Numbered from the stretch's first letter, positions 8,227 to 16,508 are shown. The stretch: DNA of 61,115 bases from Alphaproteobacteria bacterium (GCA_026400755.1 JAPLOM010000027.1:1-61115), one strand, 5' to 3'. Notes: generated from the letters alone by a model not told the origin. Numbers and translations are program-made.

Positions 8227-8625
8227 TTAATCCTCCGGAAAGGCTGTGTCGCTGCCTCGCTTACCCGCTCCTTCGCCGATTTGGGCCAACATCGCCCTGA
8301 GGCCGCGCAGATCGAGTGGCTTCTTCAGCAGCTTCGTATGGGCATCGAACACCACACCCTCCAGGCGGGGGTCGTCGGTCAGCCCTGTCATGAGGAAGAC
8401 CGGCAATTCCGCCGCGACCTTCCTGATCTCACATAAGAGCCATACGCCATCGCCTTGCGGCATGCGCACGTCGCTCAGCACGGCGTCGAAGGGGCGCTCT
8501 GCGAACGCCTTCAAAGCCTGCCGCCCATTTTCGCAGAAGACGATCGTGTGACCGTCGCGGCCGAGAACCGTCTTTACGGTCGTTCGCACCAACGGTTCAT
8601 CGTCCACGACCAAGATTGCAGCCAT
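8227..8625 (-). CDS. Single-domain response regulator (CheY-like REC)
   Basis: About 132 residues from the ATG at 8625, chosen because GGAAGG lies about 4 bp upstream and the protein then opens as MAAILVVDDEP. An upstream in-frame start (8694) only adds unlikely Arg-rich sequence. REC features are the DD pair in VVDDEP, the acceptor Asp in AVLSDVRMPQGDG, the Thr in FLMTGL and the Lys in LLKKPLDL. There is no output domain. It is divergent from the second regulator at 8878 across a region with imperfect repeats. The partner kinase is unknown; none lies next to it. Confidence 0.87.
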   Translation of the reverse strand: MAAILVVDDEPLVRTTVKTVLGRDGHTIVFCENGRQALKAFAERPFDAVLSDVRMPQGDGVWLLCEIRKVAAELPVFLMTGLTDDPRLEGVVFDAHTKLLKKPLDLRGLRAMLAQIGEGAGKRGSDTAFPED

Positions 8626-8877
8626 CGTGCCTTCCCGCGTGGTTGTGTCGCGGCGTCTTGAAAATTCGCAAACTGCCACGAACTGCGCAGCCAAAACCCA
8701 CGGAACCTAACAAACTAACTGTCTGATATCTCGTCGGAACTCTGGGCGGCACTCATCGTTCGTATAGGGCCGTATACGACTTTGGTAGAAATCCCGGCTG
8801 ATATCATGCGCGCAGGGAATTTACGGGGGCTGATTTCGTCTGAAACCTGAGCCGCGGAAATCGAAGGAACGATAGAT
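8626..8877. promoter_or_regulatory. Divergent intergenic region with imperfect direct repeats and a hairpin
   Basis: The region lies between two divergent receiver-domain genes. A CTGATATCTCGTC-type element at about 8723-8750 recurs imperfectly at 8830-8855, and CTGATATCATGCG sits at 8798-8810. An inverted repeat CGTATA (8761-8766) / TATACG (8773-8778) lies between them. These may be operator sites for shared control of both genes. No binding protein can be named. Confidence 0.4.
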
Positions 8878-9429
8878 ATGCTTTCGTCCCCTAAATTCAC
8901 CGGCGCGCGATTTTGGAAGAAGACCCCGGCCGCCTCCGCCCGGGCCGGGCTGGACGAAAAAACCGGGAAGCTCGGGGGTGAGCACCGGGGGCTGGACCTT
9001 AAGGAGATCGGCCGGCAGGTTCTCGTCGTCGTGGTCGACGACGACCCCGTTCAGGCCGATCAGATCGCCTCCTTCCTGCGAATGCGCGGCATCGCGACCG
9101 ACACGGCGTCCGATGGTATCGAAGGACTCGCCGTGGTGAGGCGCACCGTGCCGCGTGTCGTCATCACCGATATCGACATGCCGGGGATGGACGGCATCGC
9201 CTTCGCGCGCGCGTTGCGTGCGCTGGCGCAGCCGCCGCGCATCATCATGATCTCCGGTGCGGCCGGTAAGGTGGCCGAGGCCAACCGCGCGCAGCTCGGC
9301 GTTTTCGCCGTGGTGGACAAACCGATCCCGTTGCGCGCCTTGGAGGCTTTCGTGCGCCAATCGATCAAGGCGGGATCGCCGGCCATGTCCGCGCCGGCGG
9401 GCGGAGCGCAAATAGAGACGCTCGACTAA
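8878..9429 (+). CDS. Response regulator with N-terminal extension and REC domain
   Basis: 183 residues. A basic, low-complexity N-terminal stretch (about 1-45) precedes a receiver domain (about 47-168) with VVVVDDDPVQ, the acceptor Asp in ITDIDMPGMDG, the Ser in IMISGAAG and the Lys in VVDKPIPL. There is no DNA-binding or enzymatic output domain. The start is ATG 8878 behind GGAACGAT. It is divergent from the regulator at 8227-8625, and its end overlaps the DUF1491 gene on the other strand by 4 bp. A role as an intermediate in a phosphorelay is inferred. Confidence 0.82.
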   Translation: MLSSPKFTGARFWKKTPAASARAGLDEKTGKLGGEHRGLDLKEIGRQVLVVVVDDDPVQADQIASFLRMRGIATDTASDGIEGLAVVRRTVPRVVITDIDMPGMDGIAFARALRALAQPPRIIMISGAAGKVAEANRAQLGVFAVVDKPIPLRALEAFVRQSIKAGSPAMSAPAGGAQIETLD

Positions 9430-9764
9430 AGGATCTTCGCGTCGAAGGGCAGGCGGCCTTCGCGATCCTCGACTTCGACCACCCATAGGTCCGGATCGAT
9501 CTTGCGGTTGCGCGCGATGTAGGCATCTGCCGCGGCCTCATCCACCGTGCCGGGGCCGGTGCCCCGGTGCCAGGCGCGCCCGCCATCCGGGCCCTGGGTC
9601 TGCGCCAAAACGATGCAGCCATGCTCGAAACGATTCAGCTTCACCAGCACGGCGCCGCCGTCGGGATCGCCTTTTTTCACCACCACGACGGGAATGTTCT
9701 CGACCGTGCCGCGGCGCACGGCGGCCTTGATCCAGATTTCGGTCTTGAGGCGCGGCTCGATCAT
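9426..9764 (-). CDS. DUF1491 family protein
   Basis: A 112-residue protein matching the alphaproteobacterial DUF1491 pattern: an opening of the type PRLKTEIWIKAAVRR, a central DPDGGAVLVKLNRF and a closing AYIARNRKIDPDLWVVEVEDREGR. It has no signal peptide or membrane helix, so it is probably cytoplasmic. The function of the family is unknown. It supports an alphaproteobacterial origin for this DNA. Confidence 0.9.
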   Translation of the reverse strand: MIEPRLKTEIWIKAAVRRGTVENIPVVVVKKGDPDGGAVLVKLNRFEHGCIVLAQTQGPDGGRAWHRGTGPGTVDEAAADAYIARNRKIDPDLWVVEVEDREGRLPFDAKIL

Positions 9765-9828
9765 CGCGGCGCAGTTTGAGTTTTCTCCGCCGACTTGTCA
9801 CTCTCTCCCCGGATCGCGGAGAGGTTCC

Positions 9829-10347
9829 ATGGCGCGTCTGGTTGCTTTGTCTGTTCTGCTCGTCTTCGTCGGCGCGGCGCAGGCCATGGCGCAAGCCTGG
9901 GTGCCCTATAAAAGCGAGGATGGCCGCTTTGAGGTCCAGCTTCCCGGCCCGCCCAAGGTCAGCGATGGGTTCAACGAACTGGGCGACCGGTCGCTCACCC
10001 TGGAAGTGCAGCTAAGTCCCAATCAGGTTTTCGTGGTGATGGCGACCCAGCCGCTCAAGGGAACCCATCTGGACGAGACCGCGCCCAAGGAACTGAAGGA
10101 TATGCAGGTCCGGGTGCAGGGCCGGTTCCCGGGCTCCGAGCTTTTGCACGCGGCGGCGATCGACCACGGCAAATGGAAGGGCCGCACCTTCACGCTGCGG
10201 ATCGAGGGCGGCAAACTGATCTACCAGGCGCGCATCTATTGGGCCGGTGGCCGTTTCTACCAGACCATCGCGGTCACCGATCCCGCCAACGCATCGTTGC
10301 CGATGGTTGGGTACTTCATGGACTCCTTTCAGATTCTCAAGGATTGA
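9829..10347 (+). CDS. Secreted protein, first of three tandem paralogues
   Basis: 172 residues from ATG 9829, with a strong GGAGAGG about 5 bp upstream. A signal peptide ends near AMAQA. The mature protein shows the shared pattern of this cluster: W.PYKSEDGRFEVQLPGPPKVSD at the start, KWKGRTFTL in the middle, GGKLIYQARIYWAGGRFYQ, and a C-terminal FMDSFQILKD. Proteins with an F.V..PG.P opening and a F.DSF.L end are common in secreted PsbP/DUF-like families, but I cannot name one with certainty. The periplasm is the likely location. It is followed after 10 bp by its first paralogue. Confidence 0.75.
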   Translation: MARLVALSVLLVFVGAAQAMAQAWVPYKSEDGRFEVQLPGPPKVSDGFNELGDRSLTLEVQLSPNQVFVVMATQPLKGTHLDETAPKELKDMQVRVQGRFPGSELLHAAAIDHGKWKGRTFTLRIEGGKLIYQARIYWAGGRFYQTIAVTDPANASLPMVGYFMDSFQILKD

Positions 10348-10357
10348 GGGCACGGCG

Positions 10358-10882
10358 ATGCGCAATCCGTGGTGGCTTATTCTTGTCTGCGTGGCGTTCG
10401 CGACTCCCTCGCTGGCGGCGTCGGCGTGGTCGTTGTTGAAAAGCGGGGATGGGCGCTACCAGATCCTCGTGCCCGGAACGGCGTCGGTGGACAACGAAGG
10501 GTATGACGGGGCCATCAAGGTTCACGACATGTCGTTCGATCTCGGTACCGGTGGCGTTTATCGCTTCAAGGTCTCGGACCATCCCGCCGGCTATGGTGAC
10601 GAGCGCCCCAAGGGCGAGCGCTTGCAGGATTTGCAGGAGAAGCTGATCGCGGGCACGCCCGGCGCACGTCTTCTCAACGCCAAGACGGTGACGCAGGGGA
10701 CGTGGCAAGGCCGCGCCTTTTCGTTCACGACGAACGGCGGCAAGCTCATTCACCAGGCGCGGCTTTATCTCGTCGGCGACCGCGTTTACCTGCTCGACGC
10801 CGCATCTCCCGCCGGCGCGGGGGCCAAGGCCAGCGCGTCGGTCGTGAAATTCGTCAGCTCGTTCAAGATCCTGAAGAAATAG
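10358..10882 (+). CDS. Secreted protein, second of three tandem paralogues
   Basis: 174 residues with a signal peptide (VAFATPSLAA). The same architecture as the gene before it: W.LLKSGDGRYQILVPGTASVDN, TWQGRAFSFTTNGGKLIHQARLYLVGDRVYLL and the end FVSSFKILKK. It lies 10 bp after the first copy and 7 bp before the third, so all three are surely one transcript. Divergence is high outside the motif positions, which points to an old duplication. Function unknown. Confidence 0.75.
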   Translation: MRNPWWLILVCVAFATPSLAASAWSLLKSGDGRYQILVPGTASVDNEGYDGAIKVHDMSFDLGTGGVYRFKVSDHPAGYGDERPKGERLQDLQEKLIAGTPGARLLNAKTVTQGTWQGRAFSFTTNGGKLIHQARLYLVGDRVYLLDAASPAGAGAKASASVVKFVSSFKILKK

Positions 10883-10889
10883 ACGCGCC

Positions 10890-11408
10890 ATGATCCGGCT
10901 TGCCGCGACGCTTCTCGTATTGTCGGTGATCACCGTGCCCGCGATCGCACAGACTCAATGGTTTCCCTACGTCAGCGCCGAAGGGCGTTTCGAGGCCGCG
11001 TTTCCCGCCGAGCCCAAGGTCGCCGACCTGGCCGACGCCAGCGGCCGGCGCAAGCTGGACCTGATCGTCGAATTGGCCGACGACGAGGCCTACCTGGTCA
11101 GCGTCAGCTATTTTCCGCCCGGCACCGAGGCCGGCACGCCGACCGCGCAGGTCCTTCAGAAGATCGAGAACGCGTCCAAGCAAGGTGACTTCGCCAACGC
11201 GACCATCCTCGGCAGCCAGCCCGTCACGCTCGGGCGCTGGCAAGGCCGCGAGCTGGCCATGCGCAACGACAAGGGCCTGGTCTATCGCGCACGTCTGTTC
11301 TGGGTCGGGACCACGCTCTACCAAGTGGTGACCATCGTCGGTGAAGCGCGCGGGGCCCAGGCGCCCGTGCGGCGGTTCTTGGACTCGTTCAAGATCCTGA
11401 AGGAATAG
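10890..11408 (+). CDS. Secreted protein, third of three tandem paralogues
   Basis: 172 residues with a signal peptide (LSVITVPAIAQ). Motif positions agree with the two upstream copies: WFPYVSAEGRFEAAFPAEPKVAD, RWQGRELAMRNDKGLVYRARLFWVGTTLYQ and FLDSFKILKE. The SDR gene follows after 15 bp with its own AAAGGAAGAA ribosome site, so read-through into it is possible. Function unknown. Confidence 0.75.
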   Translation: MIRLAATLLVLSVITVPAIAQTQWFPYVSAEGRFEAAFPAEPKVADLADASGRRKLDLIVELADDEAYLVSVSYFPPGTEAGTPTAQVLQKIENASKQGDFANATILGSQPVTLGRWQGRELAMRNDKGLVYRARLFWVGTTLYQVVTIVGEARGAQAPVRRFLDSFKILKE

Positions 11409-11423
11409 CCAAAGGAAGAACGC

Positions 11424-12188
11424 ATGCGTCTCAAGGACAAGGTCGCGGTCATCACGGGCGCGGCGCAGGGCATCGGCGAGGCCTATGCACGGCGCTTCGC
11501 GAAAGAAGGCGCGAAAGTCGTGGTCGCCGACCTGAACGACAAAGCGGGGCAGGCCGTCGCCGATTCGATCGGCAAGGCCGCGCGCTACCTGCGCACCGAC
11601 GTGACCAAGCGCGCGGACCTCGACCGCGCGATGGACTTGGCCGTGTCGGAATTCGGCACGCTCGACATCTGCATCGCCAACGCGGCCTTGGCCGACTACG
11701 GCGACATCATGAACACGACGGAAGAAACCTTCGACAAGGTCTACGCCGTCAACGTGAAGGGCACGTTCCTGACCGATCAGGCGGCGGCGCGGAAGATGAT
11801 TCCCAACAAGCGCGGCGTCATCATCAACATTGCCTCGACCGTGGGCGTGGTCGGCGACAACTACGAAGGCTGCTATCCGGGCAGCAAGGGCGCGGTGAAT
11901 CTGTTGACGCGCACCTTCGCGCTCTCGCTGGCGCCGCACGGCGTGCGCTGCGTCGCCATTGGTCCTGGTGCGACGCGCACCGCGATGATGGCGCCGTTCT
12001 TGGCCGACCCTGTGCGGCTGAAGGGCTTGCAGGCGCGCACGCCGCTCGGCCGCCCAGCCGAGCCCGACGAGATCGCTTCGGTCGCGGTGTTCCTGGCATC
12101 CGACGATGCCAGCTATGTCACGGGCCAGACCTATTACGTCGACGGCGGCCGCTTGGCGCTCAACTACGTCATGCCGGCGAAAGACTGA
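11424..12188 (+). CDS. Short-chain dehydrogenase/reductase
   Basis: A classical 254-residue SDR. The nucleotide-binding motif TGAAQGIG is near residue 11, NAA appears in CIANAAL, the catalytic Ser is in INIASTVG and the catalytic Tyr/Lys in YPGSKG. VVADLN, with an Asp after the second strand, favours NAD(H). The C-terminal GQTYYVDGG is usual for this class. The substrate cannot be told. It may be read through from the three secreted-protein genes, and it ends near a terminator that serves the opposite strand. Confidence 0.9.
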   Translation: MRLKDKVAVITGAAQGIGEAYARRFAKEGAKVVVADLNDKAGQAVADSIGKAARYLRTDVTKRADLDRAMDLAVSEFGTLDICIANAALADYGDIMNTTEETFDKVYAVNVKGTFLTDQAAARKMIPNKRGVIINIASTVGVVGDNYEGCYPGSKGAVNLLTRTFALSLAPHGVRCVAIGPGATRTAMMAPFLADPVRLKGLQARTPLGRPAEPDEIASVAVFLASDDASYVTGQTYYVDGGRLALNYVMPAKD

Positions 12189-12190
12189 AA

Positions 12191-12227
12191 AAGAAAACGG
12201 CGCGGTCAGGAAAACCCGGCCGCGCCG
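12191..12227 (-). terminator. Rho-independent terminator for the minus-strand enoyl-CoA hydratase gene
   Basis: Inverted repeat CGGCGCGG (12198-12205) / CCGCGCCG (12220-12227). Read on the minus strand, the stem is followed by TTTTCTTTTT (12197 down to 12188). It lies just beyond the hydratase stop at 12252. Confidence 0.8.
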
Positions 12228-12251
12228 CTGGACTTAGACGTCGCTGGGAAA

Positions 12252-13058
12252 TCAGCGGCCTTTGAAGACCGGCTCGCGCTTTTCCTCGAACGCCGTCGTG
12301 CCTTCCAGATTGTCCTCGCTCATCATCGACGCTACGACCGCTTCGGTCTCCATGGCCAGCGCTGTCTCGAACGACGACTCCAGCGCCCGGTCCAGCATCT
12401 GCTTGTGCAGCGAGACCACGATCGGCGCGCGGCTCGCGATGCGGCGGGCCAGCTTCTCGACCGTCTCCTTCAGCTTGCCCGCGGGCGCCAGCTCGTCGAC
12501 CAGGCCGATGCGGTAGCCTTCCTTGGCGTCGATGAACTCGCCGGTCAGTGCCAGGCGCTTGGCGCGCGACAGGCCCACCTTGCGCGGCAGGATGAAGGTG
12601 CCCGCGTTGGTGATGCAGGCGCCCACCGTCACCTCGGGGAAGCCGAACTTCGCGGTCTCTTCCGCGACCACCAGGTCGCAGCAGATGACGACTTCGCAGC
12701 CCGCGCCGACCGCGTAGCCTTGCACGGCGGCGATCACGGGGATCTTCATGTTCTGGATGCGGCGCGAGGTGCTCTGCGCGGCATGGACGAAGCGGCGCAG
12801 GTCGGAGGCCGAGGTCGTGCCCGCGCGTACCTTCTCATTGTGCTTCTTCAAATCGGTCAGGTCCGCGCCGGCCAGGAAGGCGCGGCCTTCGCCGGCTAGG
12901 ATCAGGACACGAAGATCGGTGTCTTCCGCCGCCTCGGCCAAGCGCTTGTCGAGCAAGGCCCAGCTGTCCATCCGCATGGCGTTCAGGACCTCGGGCCGGT
13001 TGAAGACAAGCCAGCCGATATGGCCGTCCTTGCGCAGGTAGATTTCTTTGTCGCTCAT
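12252..13058 (-). CDS. Enoyl-CoA hydratase/isomerase family protein
   Basis: 268 residues from ATG 13058; the longer frame upstream would run through the palindromic operator and is rejected. Crotonase fold: oxyanion-hole segments EGRAFLAGADL and QGYAVGAGCEVVICCDLVVA, then FGFPEVTVGA. Where many hydratases have Glu at the two catalytic positions, one Glu is visible in FPEVTVG and the other region reads AGTFILPRKVG, so the exact chemistry is uncertain. The C-terminal tail FEEKREPVFKGR is usual for the family. An acyl-CoA pathway role is likely. It is preceded by a palindrome that recurs before the acyl-CoA ligase at 49031. Confidence 0.9.
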   Translation of the reverse strand: MSDKEIYLRKDGHIGWLVFNRPEVLNAMRMDSWALLDKRLAEAAEDTDLRVLILAGEGRAFLAGADLTDLKKHNEKVRAGTTSASDLRRFVHAAQSTSRRIQNMKIPVIAAVQGYAVGAGCEVVICCDLVVAEETAKFGFPEVTVGACITNAGTFILPRKVGLSRAKRLALTGEFIDAKEGYRIGLVDELAPAGKLKETVEKLARRIASRAPIVVSLHKQMLDRALESSFETALAMETEAVVASMMSEDNLEGTTAFEEKREPVFKGR

Positions 13059-13092
13059 GGGGTGCTCGTCCTTTCGTGAAGGTCCCGACAGG

Positions 13093-13121
13093 TAGGTCGG
13101 ATAACCGACCCGTAAGTCGGT
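13093..13121. promoter_or_regulatory. Palindromic operator before the enoyl-CoA hydratase gene
   Basis: Two overlapping palindromes: GGTCGG-ATAA-CCGACC (13095-13110) and ACCGAC-N6-GTCGGT (13104-13121), 37-63 bp upstream of the hydratase start. The half-site CCGACC is of the kind bound by TetR/AcrR-type repressors. A 16 bp element agreeing at 13 positions lies at 48996-49011. Confidence 0.6.
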
Positions 13122-13173
13122 CAAACTATCTCCGCACGGCCCCCGCGCTGTCAAATCGCAACGGCTTGCTGGC

Positions 13174-13890
13174 TCAAACGCGGACGAGGCCGCCGTCGAT
13201 CACCAGGTTGGAGCCGCTCATATAGGTGTTCTCCGGTCCCACCAGCCAGGAGACGAAGGCCGCGATCTCGCCGGGCTGCGCCATGCGGCCGATGGGGATG
13301 CGGGCTTCCAGCGCGGGCACGTCTATGTCCTTCGCGGCGGCGATCATGTCGGTGTAGATGAATCCCGGCGCGATCGTGTTGACCAGGATGCCGTCGCGCG
13401 CCACCTCGGGCGCCAAGGCGGCGGTCAGCCCGTCGATGCCGAACTTCGTCGAGGAATAGGGCACGCGTTTTTCGCGGCTTATGATTCCGTAGATCGAGCC
13501 CACGTTGAGGATGCGGCCCCATTTGGCCTTGCGCATGGCGGGCACCACGGCGCGGCACAGGATCATGGGCGCCACGAGATTGATGTCGTGGACCTGGCGG
13601 AACTCCTCGGTCTTCAGCTCTTCAATGCCGCGTTCGATACCGATACCGGCATTGTTCACCAAGATGAGAGGCCCGCGCTTGGCGACCAGCGCCGCGAAGG
13701 CTTCGGTCGCCTTCGCATCGGTGAAATCCACGTCCATGTATTCGCAGTCCTTGGGCGGTTTTCCGCCGGGCTTGGTTCCTGTGGCGATGACGTGGGCGCC
13801 GTCGTCGCGTAGCCGTTCCGCGATGGCATAGCCCAGCCCGCGTGTCGCGCCGGTGACTAGCGCCAGCCTTCCGTCATGCGGCTTCGTCAT
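13174..13890 (-). CDS. Short-chain dehydrogenase/reductase
   Basis: A 238-residue SDR with TGATRGLG near the start, NNAGIG, a Ser in VGSIYG and the catalytic YSSTK. The segment after strand 2 (VIATGTKPGG) lacks the acidic residue of NAD enzymes and may prefer NADP(H). This is inference. The C-terminus is GSNLVIDGGLVRV. It lies downstream of the PhyH dioxygenase and alanine racemase genes on the same strand with short gaps (21 bp each), so the three probably form one operon in the order alr-like, PhyH, SDR. Confidence 0.9.
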   Translation of the reverse strand: MTKPHDGRLALVTGATRGLGYAIAERLRDDGAHVIATGTKPGGKPPKDCEYMDVDFTDAKATEAFAALVAKRGPLILVNNAGIGIERGIEELKTEEFRQVHDINLVAPMILCRAVVPAMRKAKWGRILNVGSIYGIISREKRVPYSSTKFGIDGLTAALAPEVARDGILVNTIAPGFIYTDMIAAAKDIDVPALEARIPIGRMAQPGEIAAFVSWLVGPENTYMSGSNLVIDGGLVRV

Positions 13891-13911
13891 GCTGTCCCCT
13901 CGTGTTTCGGC

Positions 13912-14700
13912 TTACGCGCGCGCGGCGGCGGTCAATGCCTTGCTGGGCAGGGGCTGCACCGGTGTGTAGTCGTGGCAGATGGACGGGCCGCGCACCGTGC
14001 CCGTGGCCTTGTTGTCGACGGCGTTGAGCGTCAAGGACATGACGTTGCGGTGCCAGGGCGACATGTTCGGACCCGAGCCATGCACGGTCATGATGTCCAT
14101 GAAGATAGCCGAGCCCGCGGGCCCCTTGGGCGCCACGATGCCCTTGCCCGCCATGGCGGGCTTCACCCAATCCACGTCGGGATAGCGCCCGTGGGGATAC
14201 GGCGTCACGCTCGTGTCCACCGCGCCGATCTTCACTTTGAACTTTTGAGTCTCGGGCACGATCATCAGCGGCCCGTTAAATTCGTTCACGTCGTCGATGA
14301 AGATCATCACGTTGACCGCGCGCGGCTCCGGCATCTTGTCGTCGATCTTGTAGGTCGGATAATCCTGGTGCCAGGTCCACTGGGCGCCATCGAAGGCGCG
14401 CTTCACGTTGACGATGCTCTGGAAGATGTAGACCTCGCGCTCGAGAAGCTGCATCACGGGCCCGACCACGCGCTCGCTGCGGCACAACCAGTCGATCACC
14501 GGGCTGTAGATGTGGGCGTTGAGGACGGAGCGCACGGTCTTGCCGTCATGCTCCTTGATGACCGAAGGCCGGTCTTCCAGCACCAGCGTCTCGACCTCGC
14601 GGTCGATGGCGCGGATTTCCTTGGGCGGAAACAGCTTGGGCACGAACAGGTAGCCGTTCTTGCGATAGGACGCGACTTGCGACGCCGTCAGCTTCTTCAT
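13912..14700 (-). CDS. Phytanoyl-CoA dioxygenase (PhyH) family protein
   Basis: A 262-residue non-haem Fe(II)/2-oxoglutarate oxygenase. The facial triad is visible as WHQDYP (His and Asp) and the distal His in DIMTVHGSGPN. The opening AS.RKNGYLFVPKLFP is the usual start of PhyH proteins, and VYIFQSIVNVKRA with WTWHQDY resembles the ectoine-hydroxylase/syringomycin-hydroxylase branch. The substrate is unknown. It lies in a probable operon between an alanine-racemase-like gene and an SDR. That could mean hydroxylation and then oxidation of an amino-acid-derived compound. Confidence 0.9.
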   Translation of the reverse strand: MKKLTASQVASYRKNGYLFVPKLFPPKEIRAIDREVETLVLEDRPSVIKEHDGKTVRSVLNAHIYSPVIDWLCRSERVVGPVMQLLEREVYIFQSIVNVKRAFDGAQWTWHQDYPTYKIDDKMPEPRAVNVMIFIDDVNEFNGPLMIVPETQKFKVKIGAVDTSVTPYPHGRYPDVDWVKPAMAGKGIVAPKGPAGSAIFMDIMTVHGSGPNMSPWHRNVMSLTLNAVDNKATGTVRGPSICHDYTPVQPLPSKALTAAARA

Positions 14701-14721
14701 GGATGCCTCCCTAACGTCCGA

Positions 14722-15843
14722 TCAGATCTCCCGCACCGGCAGGCGCTTGGAAAATGTCATGGCGGCTTCGAGCGGCGGACGCCCTTGCCAGGCGGCGACG
14801 TCCTCGAGCGCGATGCGGGCGGGGCCGTCGCCGCCCAGCACCAGCACCTTTTCTCCCACGCGCGGCGAGTCGATTCCGGTCAGGTCCAAGGTCGTGTGTT
14901 CGAGCGTGACGCTCATCACCTTCGCGCGCCGCCCTCGGATCAGGACCTCCGCCGTGCGTCTGGGCGCCGCACCGCGCATTCCATGTTGCGCCCCCACCGG
15001 CAGCACGCCCGTCACCATGGCGTTGGCGATGCCGTAATGGCCGCCGATCGCGACGTCGCGTCCGGCGGGATGATGGGCGACGTGGATCAGGTGGCTGCCG
15101 ATCTCGCGCAGCACGGGCCGGAAGGCCGACATGTCGGCCTGACCTTGTGCCATGGACGACAAGCCGTAGAGAATGTGTCCGACGCAGACGGCGTTGCACT
15201 GATCCTTGAGCCCTGTCAGCACCGCCGAGCTGGCTAGCGCCTGCGTGACCAGCGGCCCGATGCCGCCGCGCGCGAGGGAGTCGGCCAGCGCCTCGAAGGC
15301 GGGCAGGCGCGCTTCGGTGCGCGCGCGGCTGGCGTCGTCGAAGAACGGGATGTGGGTGTAGAGCCCAGCGACCTGGAGATGGGGCAGAGAGGCGATGCGG
15401 CGCACGAAGATGCCTGCGTCGTCCAGGGCCACCCCCAGGCGGCCGAGGCCGCAATCCACTTTCACGTAGACGGGCGCAGGCACTTTCGCCGCGCGCGACA
15501 CGGCTTCGGCGGTTTCAAAGTTATAGACGGTGGGAATGAGGTCGCGCGCGAGAAGATAGGGAACGTCTTGGGGCAGGAAGCTGCCGAAGACCAGGATCGG
15601 CGTGCGGATGCCGGCGTCGCGCATGGCGGCCGCCTCGGCCACGTCGCCCGTGGCCAGCGCAAAGCAGCCCGCCTGCGCCAACCGGCGGGCGCAGGCCACC
15701 GCGCCGTGGCCGTAGGCGTCGGCCTTGATCGAGGCGATGACCTTCACACCCGTGCCGACGCGGCGCGCGACTTCGCGGCAATTGTGCTCCAGCGCGCCGA
15801 GATCGATCACAGTCCAAGCTGGCTGATAAGCCGTTTCGGCCAT
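14722..15843 (-). CDS. alr: Alanine racemase (PLP, fold type III)
   Basis: 373 residues from ATG 15843, with GGGAG about 6 bp upstream; the frame stays open much further upstream, but that part is antisense noise. The PLP lysine is in IKADAYGHGA near residue 40, within an N-terminal TIM barrel (YVKVDCGLGRLG, LYTHIPFFDD). The second domain has HYGIANAMVTG and ends in a beta region. The classical second catalytic region GYADG is replaced by GHYGIANA, so activity on an amino acid other than Ala is possible. It heads a probable operon with PhyH and SDR genes, unusual company for a housekeeping racemase. Confidence 0.85.
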   Translation of the reverse strand: MAETAYQPAWTVIDLGALEHNCREVARRVGTGVKVIASIKADAYGHGAVACARRLAQAGCFALATGDVAEAAAMRDAGIRTPILVFGSFLPQDVPYLLARDLIPTVYNFETAEAVSRAAKVPAPVYVKVDCGLGRLGVALDDAGIFVRRIASLPHLQVAGLYTHIPFFDDASRARTEARLPAFEALADSLARGGIGPLVTQALASSAVLTGLKDQCNAVCVGHILYGLSSMAQGQADMSAFRPVLREIGSHLIHVAHHPAGRDVAIGGHYGIANAMVTGVLPVGAQHGMRGAAPRRTAEVLIRGRRAKVMSVTLEHTTLDLTGIDSPRVGEKVLVLGGDGPARIALEDVAAWQGRPPLEAAMTFSKRLPVREI

Positions 15844-15999
15844 GTTCGCTCCCGTTCCAGGGTTCGCGTGGAACCAGGATAAGGCACCGGCGGCCGTCAA
15901 GGGAAATGCCCGATTTTCTAGATCGTCTTGTGCGGTCGTCGGGTGGTATGCAATATCTCTTGCCTCGATCTCGCCATTTTTGATGGCCAGTCTCTGCCG

Positions 16000-16491
16000 A
16001 TGCGAACGTCCTTTGTGATCTTGGCCCTCGTCGGCCTCTCGCTCGCGCTTCCCGCGCCGGCTGCCTTGGCCGCGAAGGTGACGACTTCTAGCCAATATCA
16101 GAAATGCGCGAACCTCGACGGCGATACCGTCGCCGTCACGGGTACGGCGTTGGGCCCCACCTTCCACGCCGGCCGGGACGAAACCTCTTTCATGGTCGTG
16201 AAGGGCGACAGCCCGTGCGACGCGATCGACGTGGTCGTGAAAGGGCCGTTCAATTGCGGCGGCGACAAGCTGGTGCGCGTCGAGGGCAAGCTGCGTTACG
16301 ACGACACCAAGATCGTGCGCGCCACCCTGGAAGGCGCCTCGGTGGAATGCGCCCTGTCGCCCAGCGAGGCGCCCGCCACGGCCGCGGCGCCGGCGGCGCC
16401 TGCGCCGAACGCGGCCGAACCGCCCAAGGCCCCGGTGCTGGCGGAGCCCAAGGCCGCCACGGAAACCCCGAGCTTCTACAAGCTGCCCTGA
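16000..16491 (+). CDS. Secreted protein of unknown function with Pro/Ala-rich tail
   Basis: 163 residues from ATG 16000. The signal peptide (VILALVGLSLALPAPAALA) is followed by a compact domain (about 28-120) with four Cys (KCANLDG, SPCDAID, FNCGGDK, VECALS) and alternating strand-like segments such as LVRVEGKLRYDDTKIVRATLEGA, suggesting an OB-like beta fold. The last 45 residues are Ala/Pro/Glu-rich. I do not recognise a named family. A stem-loop overlaps the stop codon. Confidence 0.65.
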   Translation: MRTSFVILALVGLSLALPAPAALAAKVTTSSQYQKCANLDGDTVAVTGTALGPTFHAGRDETSFMVVKGDSPCDAIDVVVKGPFNCGGDKLVRVEGKLRYDDTKIVRATLEGASVECALSPSEAPATAAAPAAPAPNAAEPPKAPVLAEPKAATETPSFYKLP

Positions 16492-16508
16492 CGGCCTCCA
16501 AGGCCGTC
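16490..16508. other. Perfect 8 bp stem-loop overlapping a stop codon
   Basis: GACGGCCT (16490-16497) and AGGCCGTC (16501-16508) pair around CCA, starting inside the TGA of the secreted-protein gene. It is followed by CAAAAATTG rather than a T run, so it is at best a weak terminator on the plus strand. Confidence 0.4.
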
